From positions 186,001 to 250,000 of the forward strand of contig NZ_CP081149.1 in NCBI RefSeq assembly GCF_019665785.1: a stretch of DNA of 64,000 bases, given 5' to 3'. This document shows, one piece after another, positions 35,319 through 44,515 of the stretch (position 1 is the stretch's first letter; each line of letters starts with the position of its first letter). The DNA is from Deefgea piscis (GTDB taxonomy: Bacteria > Pseudomonadota > Gammaproteobacteria > Burkholderiales > Chitinibacteraceae). Below the pieces are notes generated by a model. It was not told the origin of the DNA and ran no database searches. It worked only from the letters and a program-made list of their open reading frames with translations. The translations under genes were made by a program, and so were the position numbers.

Positions 35319-35864
35319 ATGCAAAAAATCAAAGTGTGGGATCCCGTGGTTCGGGTATTGCATTGGAGCTTAGCGATTGCAGTACTGGGTAATTTTTTGA
35401 ATGAAGAAGGCGATCTTATTCATCGCTGGGAAGGCTATGCCGCGGTCGGCATCGTCATCAGCCGCATTATTTGGGGCTTTATTGGCAGCGAACATGCGCG
35501 CTTTAGCAGCTGGTTCCCCACTCCTGCTACGCTTAAAAGCTATCTCGCAGCGCAATTGCGCGGTGAGCATCCACGATTTTTAGGGCATAACCCCGCAGGC
35601 GCGGTCATGATGCTGTTTTTGTTGCTGATGGTCTTATCCTTAGGCGCCACAGGCTATATGATGGGTAGCGATGCTTTTTTTGGCGAAGAATGGCTAGAAA
35701 CCCTGCATGAAACCCTGGCCTATACCTTACTGACTGGGGTTGGTCTGCATGTTGCAGCCGCGATCTTTGAAAGCTGGCGCCATCGAGAAAACCTCCCCGC
35801 CGCCATGCTACATGGTTATAAACGCGCGAATGCATCGCCAAAACCTCACGACATAAGGCATTAA
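35319..35864 (+). CDS. cytochrome b561-type membrane protein
   Basis: A 181-residue four-helix membrane diheme cytochrome b. Haem-ligand histidines are visible in VLHWSLAI (helix 1), TLHETLAYTLLTGVGLH (helices 3-4) and the DGDLIHRWEG-like loop (EGDLIHRWEG). The C-terminal HRENLPAAMLHG is typical of Ni/Fe-hydrogenase-like b-type cytochromes. It probably shuttles electrons from quinol to a periplasmic partner. It sits between PepSY proteins and a two-component pair. Confidence 0.88.
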   Translation: MQKIKVWDPVVRVLHWSLAIAVLGNFLNEEGDLIHRWEGYAAVGIVISRIIWGFIGSEHARFSSWFPTPATLKSYLAAQLRGEHPRFLGHNPAGAVMMLFLLLMVLSLGATGYMMGSDAFFGEEWLETLHETLAYTLLTGVGLHVAAAIFESWRHRENLPAAMLHGYKRANASPKPHDIRH

Positions 35865-35920
35865 GCAATCGCGGCAGCTTGGTTTGCCGCGATTGACTGA
35901 TGGCGACCCTGGACTCAAAC

Positions 35921-36583
35921 ATGCGTATTTTATTAGTCGAAGACGATTTATTACTCGGTGAAGGCATACAAGACGGCCTGATTGACGCGGGCTTTGTCGT
36001 CGATTGGTTTAAAGATGGCGAAGCCGGTCGTACCGCACTGCAAACCGAACACAGCTTTGACTTAGTGGTGCTCGATATTGCGATGCCGCGACTCGATGGC
36101 CTGAGCTTATTGGCATGGATACGCCGCAATTTGGGCGACTTGCCGGTATTGCTACTGACCGCGCGCGATTCGATAGAAGATCGCATCAAAGGCCTTGATG
36201 CCGGTGCCGATGATTACTTAGTCAAACCGTTTGCACTGGGCGAACTGATCGCACGTTTGCACGCCCTATTACGCCGTGCCCATGGCCGCAGTGAAAACAG
36301 CCTAACTTGGCACAGCATTGTCCTCGATCCAGTGCACAAAACCGCCAGCAAAGACGGTATGCCGCTCGATTTAACGGCAATGGAATTTAAACTATTGCAT
36401 TTACTGATGGCCAACTACCCGCATTATTTATCCCGTAGTCAATTCGACGAAAAGCTCTACGGCTGGCAAGGCGAAATTGAGAGCAATACGCTGGATGTAC
36501 ATTTGTCTCACCTGAGAAAAAAACTCGGCAGCGAGGTCATCCGGAATGTCCGTAATCTTGGCTGGCGCTTGGAGTCCAATTGA
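35921..36583 (+). CDS. OmpR/QseB-like response regulator
   Basis: A 220-residue transcription factor. The receiver domain has the acidic pair in LVEDD, the phosphoacceptor Asp in LVVLDIAMPRLDG, the Thr in LLLTARD and the Lys in VKPF. The C-terminal winged helix contains LTAMEFKLLHLLM and SNTLDVHLSHLRKKLG. The ATG at MRILLVEDD is chosen; an ATG 21 bases upstream adds seven non-conserved residues. It overlaps the kinase gene by 4 bases. Confidence 0.92.
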   Translation: MRILLVEDDLLLGEGIQDGLIDAGFVVDWFKDGEAGRTALQTEHSFDLVVLDIAMPRLDGLSLLAWIRRNLGDLPVLLLTARDSIEDRIKGLDAGADDYLVKPFALGELIARLHALLRRAHGRSENSLTWHSIVLDPVHKTASKDGMPLDLTAMEFKLLHLLMANYPHYLSRSQFDEKLYGWQGEIESNTLDVHLSHLRKKLGSEVIRNVRNLGWRLESN

Positions 36584-37896
36584 TACATCGCATTCAACAC
36601 TGGTTAAAACATTCACTCGCAACGCGTTTAACGCTACTGATTTTGTTGGCGACCATCATCGCGTGGAGTGGGTTTAGCGCCGTCTTACTTTACGAAGCAC
36701 GCAAAGAAACCGCCGAAGTACTCGACGATCAACTCACCGCCTACGCCGATTTGTTATGGCAAAACTTAGGCGGCGAAGATGATTTGCGCTCAAATAATAA
36801 TCAAGACAATGACTACCACGATGAGCTGGCTTTCGCGGTTTACCATTTAGATGGTCGGCTAGTCACCGCCAGCCAACAACGCCCTTTCCCACTGCAGCCC
36901 AGTGCGTCGAAAAAACCCTACTCAATCAACTTAAACGGCAAAGAATGGCAAATTACCGTGCGCTCGGGCGAAAACCACCAGCTGATTGTCGGTGAGCCGC
37001 TAAAAAATCAACTCAAAATTGCCAAAGAACTCAGCGAGCATTTGCTCGAAATCGCGCTGTGGGCGCTGCTGTTATTATTACCGCTGTTGTATTTAGCGAT
37101 TCGACAGGGCCTTAAACCACTCAAAATCGTTGATGCCGAATTAGCGCGCCGCGCGCCGAATAATCTGGATGCGCTCAATATCGTCGTCCCCAGTGAAATT
37201 GCCCCGCTGCGTGACCGGCTCAATACCTTGTTTGCCCAAGTCAACCAAACGCTCGCCCGCGAGCGACGCTTTACCGCCGACGCAGCGCATGAGTTACGCA
37301 CGCCATTGGCGGGTTTACGGGTGCAAATTGAGTTGGCACAAAGTAGCCCACGGCCAGAAACGCGGGAAAAAGCGCTCGGCAAAGCCATACACGGCGTTGA
37401 TCGGACCACTCGCTTGGTGACGCAACTGTTGGCGCTGTCTCGTTTAGACCATGGTGAAACACCGCAATTTGAAGCGATATCACTCAGCGATCTAGCGCGT
37501 AGCGCCTTACTTGAAGCCAATTTGCCCGCCGATGAAGCCCATTTAAGCATTGAGCAGCCCTGCGCTTTAATCGGCCAACCGCTATTGCTGGGGTTGTTGC
37601 TGAGGAATTTACTGGAAAATGCCAAGCATTATGCTGGCCCAGACGCCGAGATTGTGATTCACATTCGCAAAGAAACACTCAGTGTTTGCGATAATGGGCC
37701 CGGCGTGAGTGCCGATGATTTAGCCCGCATTGGCGAACGTTTTTATCGCCCCGCAGGGCAAAGCCAGCCCGGTGCCGGTTTAGGTTTATCGATTGTGCGC
37801 CGAATCGCCGATTTGCATCATGCTACGTTCAAAATCAGCAACCGCGCCGCAGGTGGATTTTGCGCCGAGATCGGCTTTCACCGTGAACTGCAATAA
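36580..37896 (+). CDS. QseC-like sensor histidine kinase
   Basis: A 438-residue membrane kinase starting with TTG inside a TTGA overlap with the regulator stop, with GGAG 9 bases upstream. There are two membrane helices (about residues 15-36 and 155-175) flanking a short periplasmic sensor with many Asp/Asn. Then come HAMP, the H box TADAAHELRTPLAG, N box LLRNLLENAKHYAG, G1 VCDNGPGVS and G2 GAGLGLSIV. It pairs with the upstream regulator. The neighbouring PepSY and cytochrome b genes are likely targets. Confidence 0.9.
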   Translation: MIHRIQHWLKHSLATRLTLLILLATIIAWSGFSAVLLYEARKETAEVLDDQLTAYADLLWQNLGGEDDLRSNNNQDNDYHDELAFAVYHLDGRLVTASQQRPFPLQPSASKKPYSINLNGKEWQITVRSGENHQLIVGEPLKNQLKIAKELSEHLLEIALWALLLLLPLLYLAIRQGLKPLKIVDAELARRAPNNLDALNIVVPSEIAPLRDRLNTLFAQVNQTLARERRFTADAAHELRTPLAGLRVQIELAQSSPRPETREKALGKAIHGVDRTTRLVTQLLALSRLDHGETPQFEAISLSDLARSALLEANLPADEAHLSIEQPCALIGQPLLLGLLLRNLLENAKHYAGPDAEIVIHIRKETLSVCDNGPGVSADDLARIGERFYRPAGQSQPGAGLGLSIVRRIADLHHATFKISNRAAGGFCAEIGFHRELQ

Positions 37897-37962
37897 ACAG
37901 CATTGAGGCGACTCGCTGAACTTGTTACGATGCTGCCTTTACTCTCGATTGGACTCACGACG

Positions 37963-38541
37963 ATGCATAAAATCCTGCTGTTGACTTGTTTGCTTGCTGG
38001 ATTGGTGCAGGCGGCAGAATACGAGACCCACTCACCAGACAATATTGAAGCCGGTGAAGGCGATGGCTTAATGGGTTTCTTTAAAAATAAAGCGCCAGTG
38101 ATTCCGGCAGAGCAAGAGATTCAATACCCCGATTTAGCCACGCTCAAACAATGGGCTCCGGTTAAATTCTCGCAAGAAATTAAAAACAATAATTACTATC
38201 TGTCGCTTGATAGCTTGAGCCTCGGGCCAGATCGGATTGTGCGCTATGTCATCGCGGTAACGCCGAAAGCCGGTGGCCCAAAAAATATCTTATTTGAAGG
38301 CATTGATTGCAAAAGCAATCAATACCGCACTTATGCTTGGGGCAATCCCAATAAGAATGAATGGCAAAAAAGCACGCAAGTGAAATGGAAGCCATTAAGT
38401 AAAAATCAATACAATGCTTGGCAAGGTAGCTTGTCGGACAACTTCTGCCAGATGGGCGATCCTTGGCCGGTTGAAACCATCCGCAAAGACTTCACCGTCG
38501 ACAAACAAGCCGGTGATTGCTTGGGTTGCCGCGCCAAATAA
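37963..38541 (+). CDS. CNP1-like periplasmic protein
   Basis: A 192-residue protein with a signal peptide (MHKILLLTCLLAGLVQA). The rest matches the CNP1-like family: PDLATLKQWAPVKFSQ, YYLSLDSLSLGPDRIVRYV, NILFEGIDCK and the C-terminal NAWQGSLSDNFC. The family is common in betaproteobacteria; its function is unknown. A short hairpin at 38598-38610 followed by TTTTA may be its terminator. Two earlier in-frame starts would place charged residues before the signal peptide. Confidence 0.82.
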   Translation: MHKILLLTCLLAGLVQAAEYETHSPDNIEAGEGDGLMGFFKNKAPVIPAEQEIQYPDLATLKQWAPVKFSQEIKNNNYYLSLDSLSLGPDRIVRYVIAVTPKAGGPKNILFEGIDCKSNQYRTYAWGNPNKNEWQKSTQVKWKPLSKNQYNAWQGSLSDNFCQMGDPWPVETIRKDFTVDKQAGDCLGCRAK

Positions 38542-38616
38542 TCCAATCGCTAAGGTCTGTTGACCGCCAAAACCTAAACAGCAACAGATCTTATCAAGCC
38601 GCAATGCGGCATTTTA

Positions 38617-39570
38617 TTACGCAGCAAATATCAGATCCGGTAGTGGCTCAGCAAAAGCCGCCTGATATTTTTCGGCCAATTCGCGTTCAGTAAAATGATG
38701 ATTTTGCCCACCGCGCTGCGCCACTTTCAAGCTACCTAACAAACAGGCCAAACGCCCGATGTGGGGCCAATCCCAGCCGCGACTCAATCCATGCAGCAAG
38801 CCCGCGCGAAACGCATCGCCACAACCGGTTGGATCCAAAATCTCTGCCGCTGGCACGGCGGGGATTAAATGACAAACGCCGGCGGTATAGATTTTAGCGC
38901 CCTGAGCCCCCAAGGTGACAATCAGCGCTTGGACTTGCGCGGCAATCTCCAGCAAGCTGAGCCCAGTACTCGTGCACAGCATTTCTGCTTCATAGTCGTT
39001 GACGGTGACATAACTGGCTAAAGCCAACATGGCTTTGAGCTCTTCTCCGTTAAACATGGGTAAGCCTTGGCCGGGATCAAAAATAAACGGGATTTTAGCC
39101 GCGGCCAATTGCTGGCAATGTTGCTGCATACCCACCTTACCATCGGGCGAAACAATGGCGATGTCGATCGGCTCTCGCACGACACTTACGGTATTGAGAT
39201 GCGAGCCATTCATCGCTCCCGGATGAAATGCAGTAATTTGGTTATCGTCTAAATCGGTCGTAATAAAGCACTGGGCAGTGAAGCCCTCTTGCACCTGAAT
39301 ATAATCACGGCGAATCTGCTGACGATCTAAAAATTCGGCATAAGGGCCAAAGTCTTGCCCTACGGTCGCCATAATTAAAGGCTCAGAACCCAGCATTTTA
39401 AGCGTGTAAGCAATATTGCCAGCACAGCCGCCCAATTCGCGCCGCATTTCTGGCACTAAAAATGATACCGATAAAATATGAATCTGCTCGGGCAAAATAT
39501 GCTGCTTAAAATAACCGGGAAAAATCATAATCGTGTCATAAGCCATCGAGCCACAAATTAACGCTGCCAT
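38617..39570 (-). CDS. PfkB-family carbohydrate kinase
   Basis: A 317-residue ribokinase-fold sugar or nucleoside kinase. The N-terminal GGCAGNIAYTLKMLG (PfkB signature 1 region) and the C-terminal DPTGCGDAFRAGLLHGL (signature 2, with the catalytic Asp of GCGD) are both present. The sequence resembles betaproteobacterial proteins annotated as adenosine kinase-like, but substrate cannot be assigned. It is monocistronic and convergent with the CNP1-like gene. Confidence 0.88.
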   Translation of the reverse strand: MAALICGSMAYDTIMIFPGYFKQHILPEQIHILSVSFLVPEMRRELGGCAGNIAYTLKMLGSEPLIMATVGQDFGPYAEFLDRQQIRRDYIQVQEGFTAQCFITTDLDDNQITAFHPGAMNGSHLNTVSVVREPIDIAIVSPDGKVGMQQHCQQLAAAKIPFIFDPGQGLPMFNGEELKAMLALASYVTVNDYEAEMLCTSTGLSLLEIAAQVQALIVTLGAQGAKIYTAGVCHLIPAVPAAEILDPTGCGDAFRAGLLHGLSRGWDWPHIGRLACLLGSLKVAQRGGQNHHFTERELAEKYQAAFAEPLPDLIFAA

Positions 39571-39713
39571 CTTGCTCTCCTGATATTAATTAAGCGGACT
39601 TCATCATTACTGAGCGACTGGCCGAAACACTTTGGCTTTCGTCATTCGCCGATTAATTCTGTCTGTATTCATACACCAAGTTTCTATTACTCGTGCATAT
39701 TCCTAGGGTTTTC

Positions 39714-40874
39714 ATGTATTTTTACGTCATGGGAATCATTCTTTCATCCACTGTCATTTTAATCTTAGCTACAGTGAGCTGCATCTTCGCCATCGCACAA
39801 TACGCGCTACTGGTGCGTGCGCATCACTCCGAGCGCGGATTGACCACCTTGGCCTATGGCGGCACGCTGCATGCATTGGCCACACTGATTTATGCATTGA
39901 CCTTAGGTAGCCGCTATAGCACGCTGATTGCACCGATTTTAATCGCCGGCTTGCTGGTTTTACTCGCCGGAACCCGACGCTTTTTTGCCCGCCCCGCCTT
40001 GCTTGGGCACTGGGCATGGAGCTTAGCCATTAGTGCGATCGTACTCAGCGCCCAATGGCTAACGAGCCTTAATCAATATCAGGCGTGGATATTGCAATGC
40101 CTCACCCTATTGCCGCTATTATTGCGAATCGCTTACGAAGCACGCAACGCTGATAACGATGAACATTGGCCCTTACCTAGACTGCTGTTAATTATGATTT
40201 GGCTGGGTTATGTCGGCATGGTGGTATTTTTAATCTGCCTGCCCGCCTACTCTTTTCAAAATGCCCTATTGATCACCTTATTAATGAGCAATTTGGCCTT
40301 GCCCTATGCTTATCACAACACGCTGTCACATCGACTACACACCCGCTTAATTAAGCTCAATCGTTATGATGCGCTAACCGGATTATTCAATCGGCGCGGA
40401 ATTGAGGAATACACGCTGCGCGAGCTGCGTCGCACTCAAAAATACCGCCAGCCATTGGCGATTATTGGTGTGAATATCAAGCAATTTCATGAAATCAATC
40501 AGCGTTATGGTTTTGCCGCTGGCGACTTGGCGCTGCGAAAAACCGCCCGTAGCTTAAAAGCGATCGCCACGACGACCTACCCTAGCGGTATCGGGCGCTT
40601 TACCGGCAATGATTTTATTTTGGTCTTGAGTAATATGCCGATTCAGCAGGTGCGTCACACCATGCTAGAAATCGAACTTGCAATAAATAGCTTACAAATT
40701 GAGCATAGCGACAGCAGCTTTCATCTAGGCTGTGTCATTGACGTTGTGCGTGCCGGTGTTCACGGCGACAATGCCAATCAATTACTGATGGCGCTGCAAT
40801 CGGCAATTGAACAACGCAAACAAGCCAAGCCAGTCATCAACAACGCGCCACTTTCCCCAGCTGAAATTGATTAA
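39714..40874 (+). CDS. membrane GGDEF-domain protein with degenerate active site
   Basis: A 386-residue protein with about seven hydrophobic helices (residues 1-200) and a GGDEF-fold domain at the C-terminus. YDALTGLFNRRGIEEY begins the domain, but the signature loop reads RFTGNDF instead of GGDEF, and the RxxD inhibitory site is absent. It is probably inactive as a cyclase and may be a sensor or GTP/c-di-GMP binder. ATG 39714 follows a TAGGG ribosome site; a GTG at 39693 is the alternative. Confidence 0.8.
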   Translation: MYFYVMGIILSSTVILILATVSCIFAIAQYALLVRAHHSERGLTTLAYGGTLHALATLIYALTLGSRYSTLIAPILIAGLLVLLAGTRRFFARPALLGHWAWSLAISAIVLSAQWLTSLNQYQAWILQCLTLLPLLLRIAYEARNADNDEHWPLPRLLLIMIWLGYVGMVVFLICLPAYSFQNALLITLLMSNLALPYAYHNTLSHRLHTRLIKLNRYDALTGLFNRRGIEEYTLRELRRTQKYRQPLAIIGVNIKQFHEINQRYGFAAGDLALRKTARSLKAIATTTYPSGIGRFTGNDFILVLSNMPIQQVRHTMLEIELAINSLQIEHSDSSFHLGCVIDVVRAGVHGDNANQLLMALQSAIEQRKQAKPVINNAPLSPAEID

Positions 40875-40879
40875 CACAA

Positions 40880-40928
40880 GGGTATTTAACTGCAGTATTT
40901 ATATTGCATTAACTACAAAGCAATACCC
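40880..40928. repeat. hairpin repeat between GGDEF genes
   Basis: GGGTATT (40880-40886) pairs with AATACCC (40922-40928). The interior has TGCAGTATT and TGCATTAAC, resembling the hairpins at 33838 and 35187. Confidence 0.4.
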
Positions 40929-40976
40929 ATAGTTCTATTTCGATCTGCTATAGATGCTATACCGCAGCTTCGGCAC

Positions 40977-42692
40977 TTATTTTTTATTGTCTGCTGCCGA
41001 CTCAACACGATTACGGCCATTACTTTTGGCTTGATACAGCGCAGCATCGACCCGCTGCATCCATTCATCAAACGAATCGCTCACTTGAAAAGCCGATAAA
41101 CCAATACTGATGGTTAATGTTTGTCGATGCGGAAAATTCGCGCTGGCAATGTATTGGCGTAATTTTTCCGCCAAAAAGCCCGCCTGCTCCAACGTCACGC
41201 CAGGAACTAACAACACAAACTCTTCACCGCCCCAACGAAACAAAGTATCACTGGGGCGAATTTGGCTTTTCACAAGCTCTGCCAAACGCACTAAAACCAA
41301 ATCCCCCATCGGATGACCAAATTGATCATTCACTCGCTTAAAATAATCAATATCAAGCATCAATAAACAAACTTGTTGCCCATAGCGAATCGCACGCGAC
41401 ATCTCGGCATACACCATTTGTTCAAACTGCCGTCGATTTCCGCAGCCCGTTAAAGCATCGGTTTCGGCGTCATGAACCAAGCTGCGATTGGCTTCAAGCA
41501 AGCGCGAGTTCACCATTTCAAATGCGACGCGCAATTCAGACAATGTCTCTTCACTTTTTTGCCGCAAGCTGATTTGATCCGCTAAGCGTTGCGCAGCTTG
41601 TATGCCTTCGTCTTTTGCCGTATTTAACTCAGACTGCTGTAGCAAGCTTTGATTTAGCTTCACCTGCCGCCGCGCCAAGCAAAATTCTTCTATCGGCTGC
41701 AATGCCGGATCATGGCAAACCTCTACATGCGCCGCGCTATCGTAACGCTGGAGTAATTGTAAGGTTTTATCTTGCCAATTTTGAATATTGCGCCTGAGCA
41801 AATAATAAACCCCAAGCAGCGCCAAGATAGAAATCAGCACCAAACCCAAGCCCAATATTTGTCTCGCCGTTTGGTGCGCAGCAACATCAAAATTAACCGC
41901 CAAAATCAAATTGCTATACGACAGCTGTGGTCCAATTGGCAACGCTAGATAATATCGACCCTGCCGATCTTGCACTGTTTGATGACTTAATAGCGGAGGC
42001 TGAGTTACAAGTCGCTGCTCAGTAAAAATGGAATAATAGCCCTGCGGCCCTTGTAGCAAAATATCCAACTCACTGGGCAATAAACTCGAGCTTGGTTGAT
42101 GAAATAAGGCGTCAAATACAGCCACGTGGTCATGCTGACGCTGGAGTAATGATTTTAACTCCACTGCAGTGATTAACCAAAAAGCCTGCTTTGCTGGGGC
42201 ATAAAAATGATAAACCGTTAGTTTTCCGGTCTTGGTTGAGATCCCCAAATGATTTTTTATTACGCTAGCGCTACCGATCTTTTTGCGTAATTGCTCATTT
42301 AACAGCGCTGATTTTTTCCAACTCTCATCGGCGTTTTCGTCCGCTGTAGCGCCGATCATCATGGCGCTTTGCGGATAATAAATTGAGGCGCTGTCGACCT
42401 GTAAGGCTTTGGTCAGCTGCTGCAAAGCAATCGGATTGGTGGCCAAAGCGCCGTTGATACGCGGCCATGCCGCATCAATCGATTCGGGTGAAAAATCCAA
42501 TGGAGGCTGATCGTGTTCAAGGATTTGATTGAGTCGAGCCAATTGCATTTGCGACTGCGCTTGGAGATTCTGCAAAGCGAGTTCGACTTGCTGCGTTTCT
42601 AAATAACGCAAGACGCCATAGCTCAAGCCAGTCACTGCTAGCAGCAAAATGACCAGAGCCAATAGCCAAGAAACCCACATTCGCTGCATCAC
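40977..42692 (-). CDS. membrane diguanylate cyclase (GGDEF)
   Basis: A 571-residue c-di-GMP synthase. Membrane helices at about residues 8-29 and 280-300 flank a roughly 250-residue periplasmic sensor region. A coiled coil leads to a canonical GGDEF domain: DALTGCGNRRQFE, then RPSD (479-482), the c-di-GMP inhibitory site, exactly five residues before GGEEF (488-492). An active, feedback-inhibited enzyme is expected. It converges with the degenerate GGDEF gene, and a hairpin repeat (40880-40928) lies between them. Confidence 0.93.
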   Translation of the reverse strand: MMQRMWVSWLLALVILLLAVTGLSYGVLRYLETQQVELALQNLQAQSQMQLARLNQILEHDQPPLDFSPESIDAAWPRINGALATNPIALQQLTKALQVDSASIYYPQSAMMIGATADENADESWKKSALLNEQLRKKIGSASVIKNHLGISTKTGKLTVYHFYAPAKQAFWLITAVELKSLLQRQHDHVAVFDALFHQPSSSLLPSELDILLQGPQGYYSIFTEQRLVTQPPLLSHQTVQDRQGRYYLALPIGPQLSYSNLILAVNFDVAAHQTARQILGLGLVLISILALLGVYYLLRRNIQNWQDKTLQLLQRYDSAAHVEVCHDPALQPIEEFCLARRQVKLNQSLLQQSELNTAKDEGIQAAQRLADQISLRQKSEETLSELRVAFEMVNSRLLEANRSLVHDAETDALTGCGNRRQFEQMVYAEMSRAIRYGQQVCLLMLDIDYFKRVNDQFGHPMGDLVLVRLAELVKSQIRPSDTLFRWGGEEFVLLVPGVTLEQAGFLAEKLRQYIASANFPHRQTLTISIGLSAFQVSDSFDEWMQRVDAALYQAKSNGRNRVESAADNKK

Positions 42693-42790
42693 ATCTAAAC
42701 CATAGCTGACTTAAACATGTCTAGTATAGTTAGCAATTCGGATAAATCAGCATTTACTAAAATGCCGAGTTAAAAACTCGGCATCAACGA

Positions 42791-43504
42791 TTAGCTTTGC
42801 AATAAAGCCAGTTCATCAGCATTTAAAAAGCGCCATTCACCTTCGGCCAAATCTAAATCAGCCAACTGCAAACCGCCAATTTTAACTCGACGCAAAGCAC
42901 TACAATGGTTACCTGCCGCCGCCAACATGCGTTTCACTTGATGATATTTGCCTTGCTCCAGCACGATTTCAATTTCATTATCGCTGACTTTATTCGCCAC
43001 TAAGGCCGCAATTGGTGCTGGCTCATCAATCAATTGCACGCCCGACAATAACTGCGCCACCAATTGATCGGTCACTGGCTCAGCGGTGGTAGCGATATAA
43101 GTTTTCGGCTGATGGCGTTTCGGCGAGCTTTGCGCATGAATAAATGCGCCATCATCCGATAGCAGCAATAAACCCGTTGTATCGTGATCTAAACGCCCAA
43201 CAGGCTGCACATCGCGCCATTCCATATTTTGCGGAAACAGCGTTAATACCGCCGGATGATGCGTTGGTTTACGTGAACATTCGTAACCACTGGGTTTATT
43301 GAGGACTAAATAGACTTTTTCGCGATATTCCCACGTTTCGTCAAACACCTGAAACACCAAGCCTTCGGGCTGGTATTCGGTTTTCCATTTCTGGATGACC
43401 ACGCCATCAATCGAAACTTCACCTTCTTCGATTAAATCACGGCAGCCTTTACGCGAACCAAAACCTTGGCTTTGCAAAATTTTATCGAGCGATAGTTTTT
43501 TCAT
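42791..43504 (-). CDS. rsuA: 16S rRNA pseudouridine(516) synthase RsuA
   Basis: A 237-residue RNA-modifying enzyme. The N-terminal S4 RNA-binding domain (KKLSLDKILQSQGFGSRKGC) is followed by the pseudouridine synthase core, with the catalytic Asp in VGRLDHDTTGLLLLSDDG and KTYIATT after it. VKRMLAAAGNHCSALRRVKIG near the C-terminus is typical of RsuA/RluB-type enzymes. It is close to tRNA-Tyr on the same strand but probably separately transcribed. Confidence 0.92.
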   Translation of the reverse strand: MKKLSLDKILQSQGFGSRKGCRDLIEEGEVSIDGVVIQKWKTEYQPEGLVFQVFDETWEYREKVYLVLNKPSGYECSRKPTHHPAVLTLFPQNMEWRDVQPVGRLDHDTTGLLLLSDDGAFIHAQSSPKRHQPKTYIATTAEPVTDQLVAQLLSGVQLIDEPAPIAALVANKVSDNEIEIVLEQGKYHQVKRMLAAAGNHCSALRRVKIGGLQLADLDLAEGEWRFLNADELALLQS

Positions 43505-43610
43505 GATCAGAACTCATACGAATGGATATACCATTGTAAGGGTAAGTAGCTACTTTGAAACAGAGGATGAGGTAAAACCAGAGATAAAACAGAAAACTAC
43601 AAAGGGAAAC

Positions 43611-43696
43611 TGGTGGAGGGAGAAGGATTCGAACCTTCGAAGGCTGAGCCGCCGGATTTACAGTCCGGACCCGTTGACCGCTGGGGTAACCCCTCC
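43611..43696 (-). tRNA. tRNA-Tyr (anticodon GTA)
   Basis: An 86-nt class II tRNA with a long variable arm. The acceptor stem is GGAGGGG...CCCTCC with encoded CCA. The anticodon loop is ACTGTAAAT with GTA, and the T loop is GGTTCGAATCC. Protein frames running across it are shadows. Confidence 0.97.
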
Positions 43697-43911
43697 ACGA
43701 GGACGGCAATTATGCCTTTGACCCACAATACCGTCAAGCCCCCCATCGATTTTTTTTCACTAGATGTTGCAAACCGCAAATCAATACAGCAACGCCACAT
43801 TATTTGTCATCTTACGGCGCAATAATCAATGATCGGGCACCGTCGCCTTTTGCAGCAGTAATAACTGGGCAACGACAAGGCTCACGACCATCGCGCATAG
43901 GAGCTTAGCGT

Positions 43912-44406
43912 TTGAAACCTTATTCCGTCTTATTTATCTGCACTGACAATGCGATTCGCAGTCCCATCGCCGAAGCGATCATGAATCATTTTTTCGCCGA
44001 TCGATTTATTGCCTATAGCGCGGGCAGCAATGCACTGAGCGAGCTACATCCGCTAACCATCGCGACCTTACAGCATTTTGGCCTAACGCCGCCCAGCCCA
44101 CCCAAAAGCTGGAATACTTTTTTGCTGGCTGGGGCGCCTGAAATGGGTTTTATTTTTACGCTAGACGATTGCGCTACCAACGAAGTCTGTCCAACTTGGC
44201 CCGGTGGCCCGCTGATCGCGCATTGGAATGTAGAAGATCCGAGTTTGCGCTACCAAGAAGCTGATCGCCGCAAAGCGTTTCATGATGTGTTTTTATTTAT
44301 CAAACATCGGATTGATTTATTAGCAGCACTACCGATGGAAAAATTAGCGCATTTGGCGCTGCAACATCATGTGCAGCAAATCGGCCAATGCACGCCGTTG
44401 CGCTAA
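43912..44406 (+). CDS. low-molecular-weight phosphatase / arsenate-reductase-like protein
   Basis: A 164-residue protein of the LMW protein-tyrosine-phosphatase fold. The P-loop is CTDNAIRS (Cys10-x5-Arg16), preceded by VLFI. The Asp-Pro-type loop appears as WNVEDP, which resembles the arsenate reductase ArsC variant (HWxxxDP). ArsC enzymes of this fold need extra cysteines for the redox relay; only one candidate remains in the middle, so arsenate reduction is uncertain. There are no ars genes nearby. The start follows the GGAGC ribosome site. Confidence 0.75.
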   Translation: MKPYSVLFICTDNAIRSPIAEAIMNHFFADRFIAYSAGSNALSELHPLTIATLQHFGLTPPSPPKSWNTFLLAGAPEMGFIFTLDDCATNEVCPTWPGGPLIAHWNVEDPSLRYQEADRRKAFHDVFLFIKHRIDLLAALPMEKLAHLALQHHVQQIGQCTPLR

Positions 44407-44410
44407 ATCA

Positions 44411-44447
44411 CAAAAAGCCTCGGTTTCCACATTGGAAATCCGAGGCT
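44411..44447 (-). terminator. terminator between the phosphatase-like and BON genes
   Basis: AGCCTCGG / CCGAGGCT with an inner TTTCC/GGAAA pairing forms a 13-bp broken stem. The minus strand then has TTTTTG, so it best serves the BON lipoprotein gene. Confidence 0.75.
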
Positions 44448-44515
44448 AGATTGTGGCCTCAACCGTTGGCCTTACAAACTTCGCAGACAACGGCGAGCAA
44501 TAATCGAATCTGGTC

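Noticed and set aside
37484..37678. Antisense frames in the histidine kinase gene
   Set aside because: They overlap the conserved kinase core and have no independent support.
43395..43825. Open frames crossing tRNA-Tyr on both strands
   Set aside because: They overlap the tRNA and the rsuA start, and their products show no family resemblance.
43912..44406. Arsenic-resistance arsC
   Set aside because: The P-loop matches the fold, but the relay cysteines are not evident and no arsR, arsB or acr3 gene is nearby, so only the family is called.
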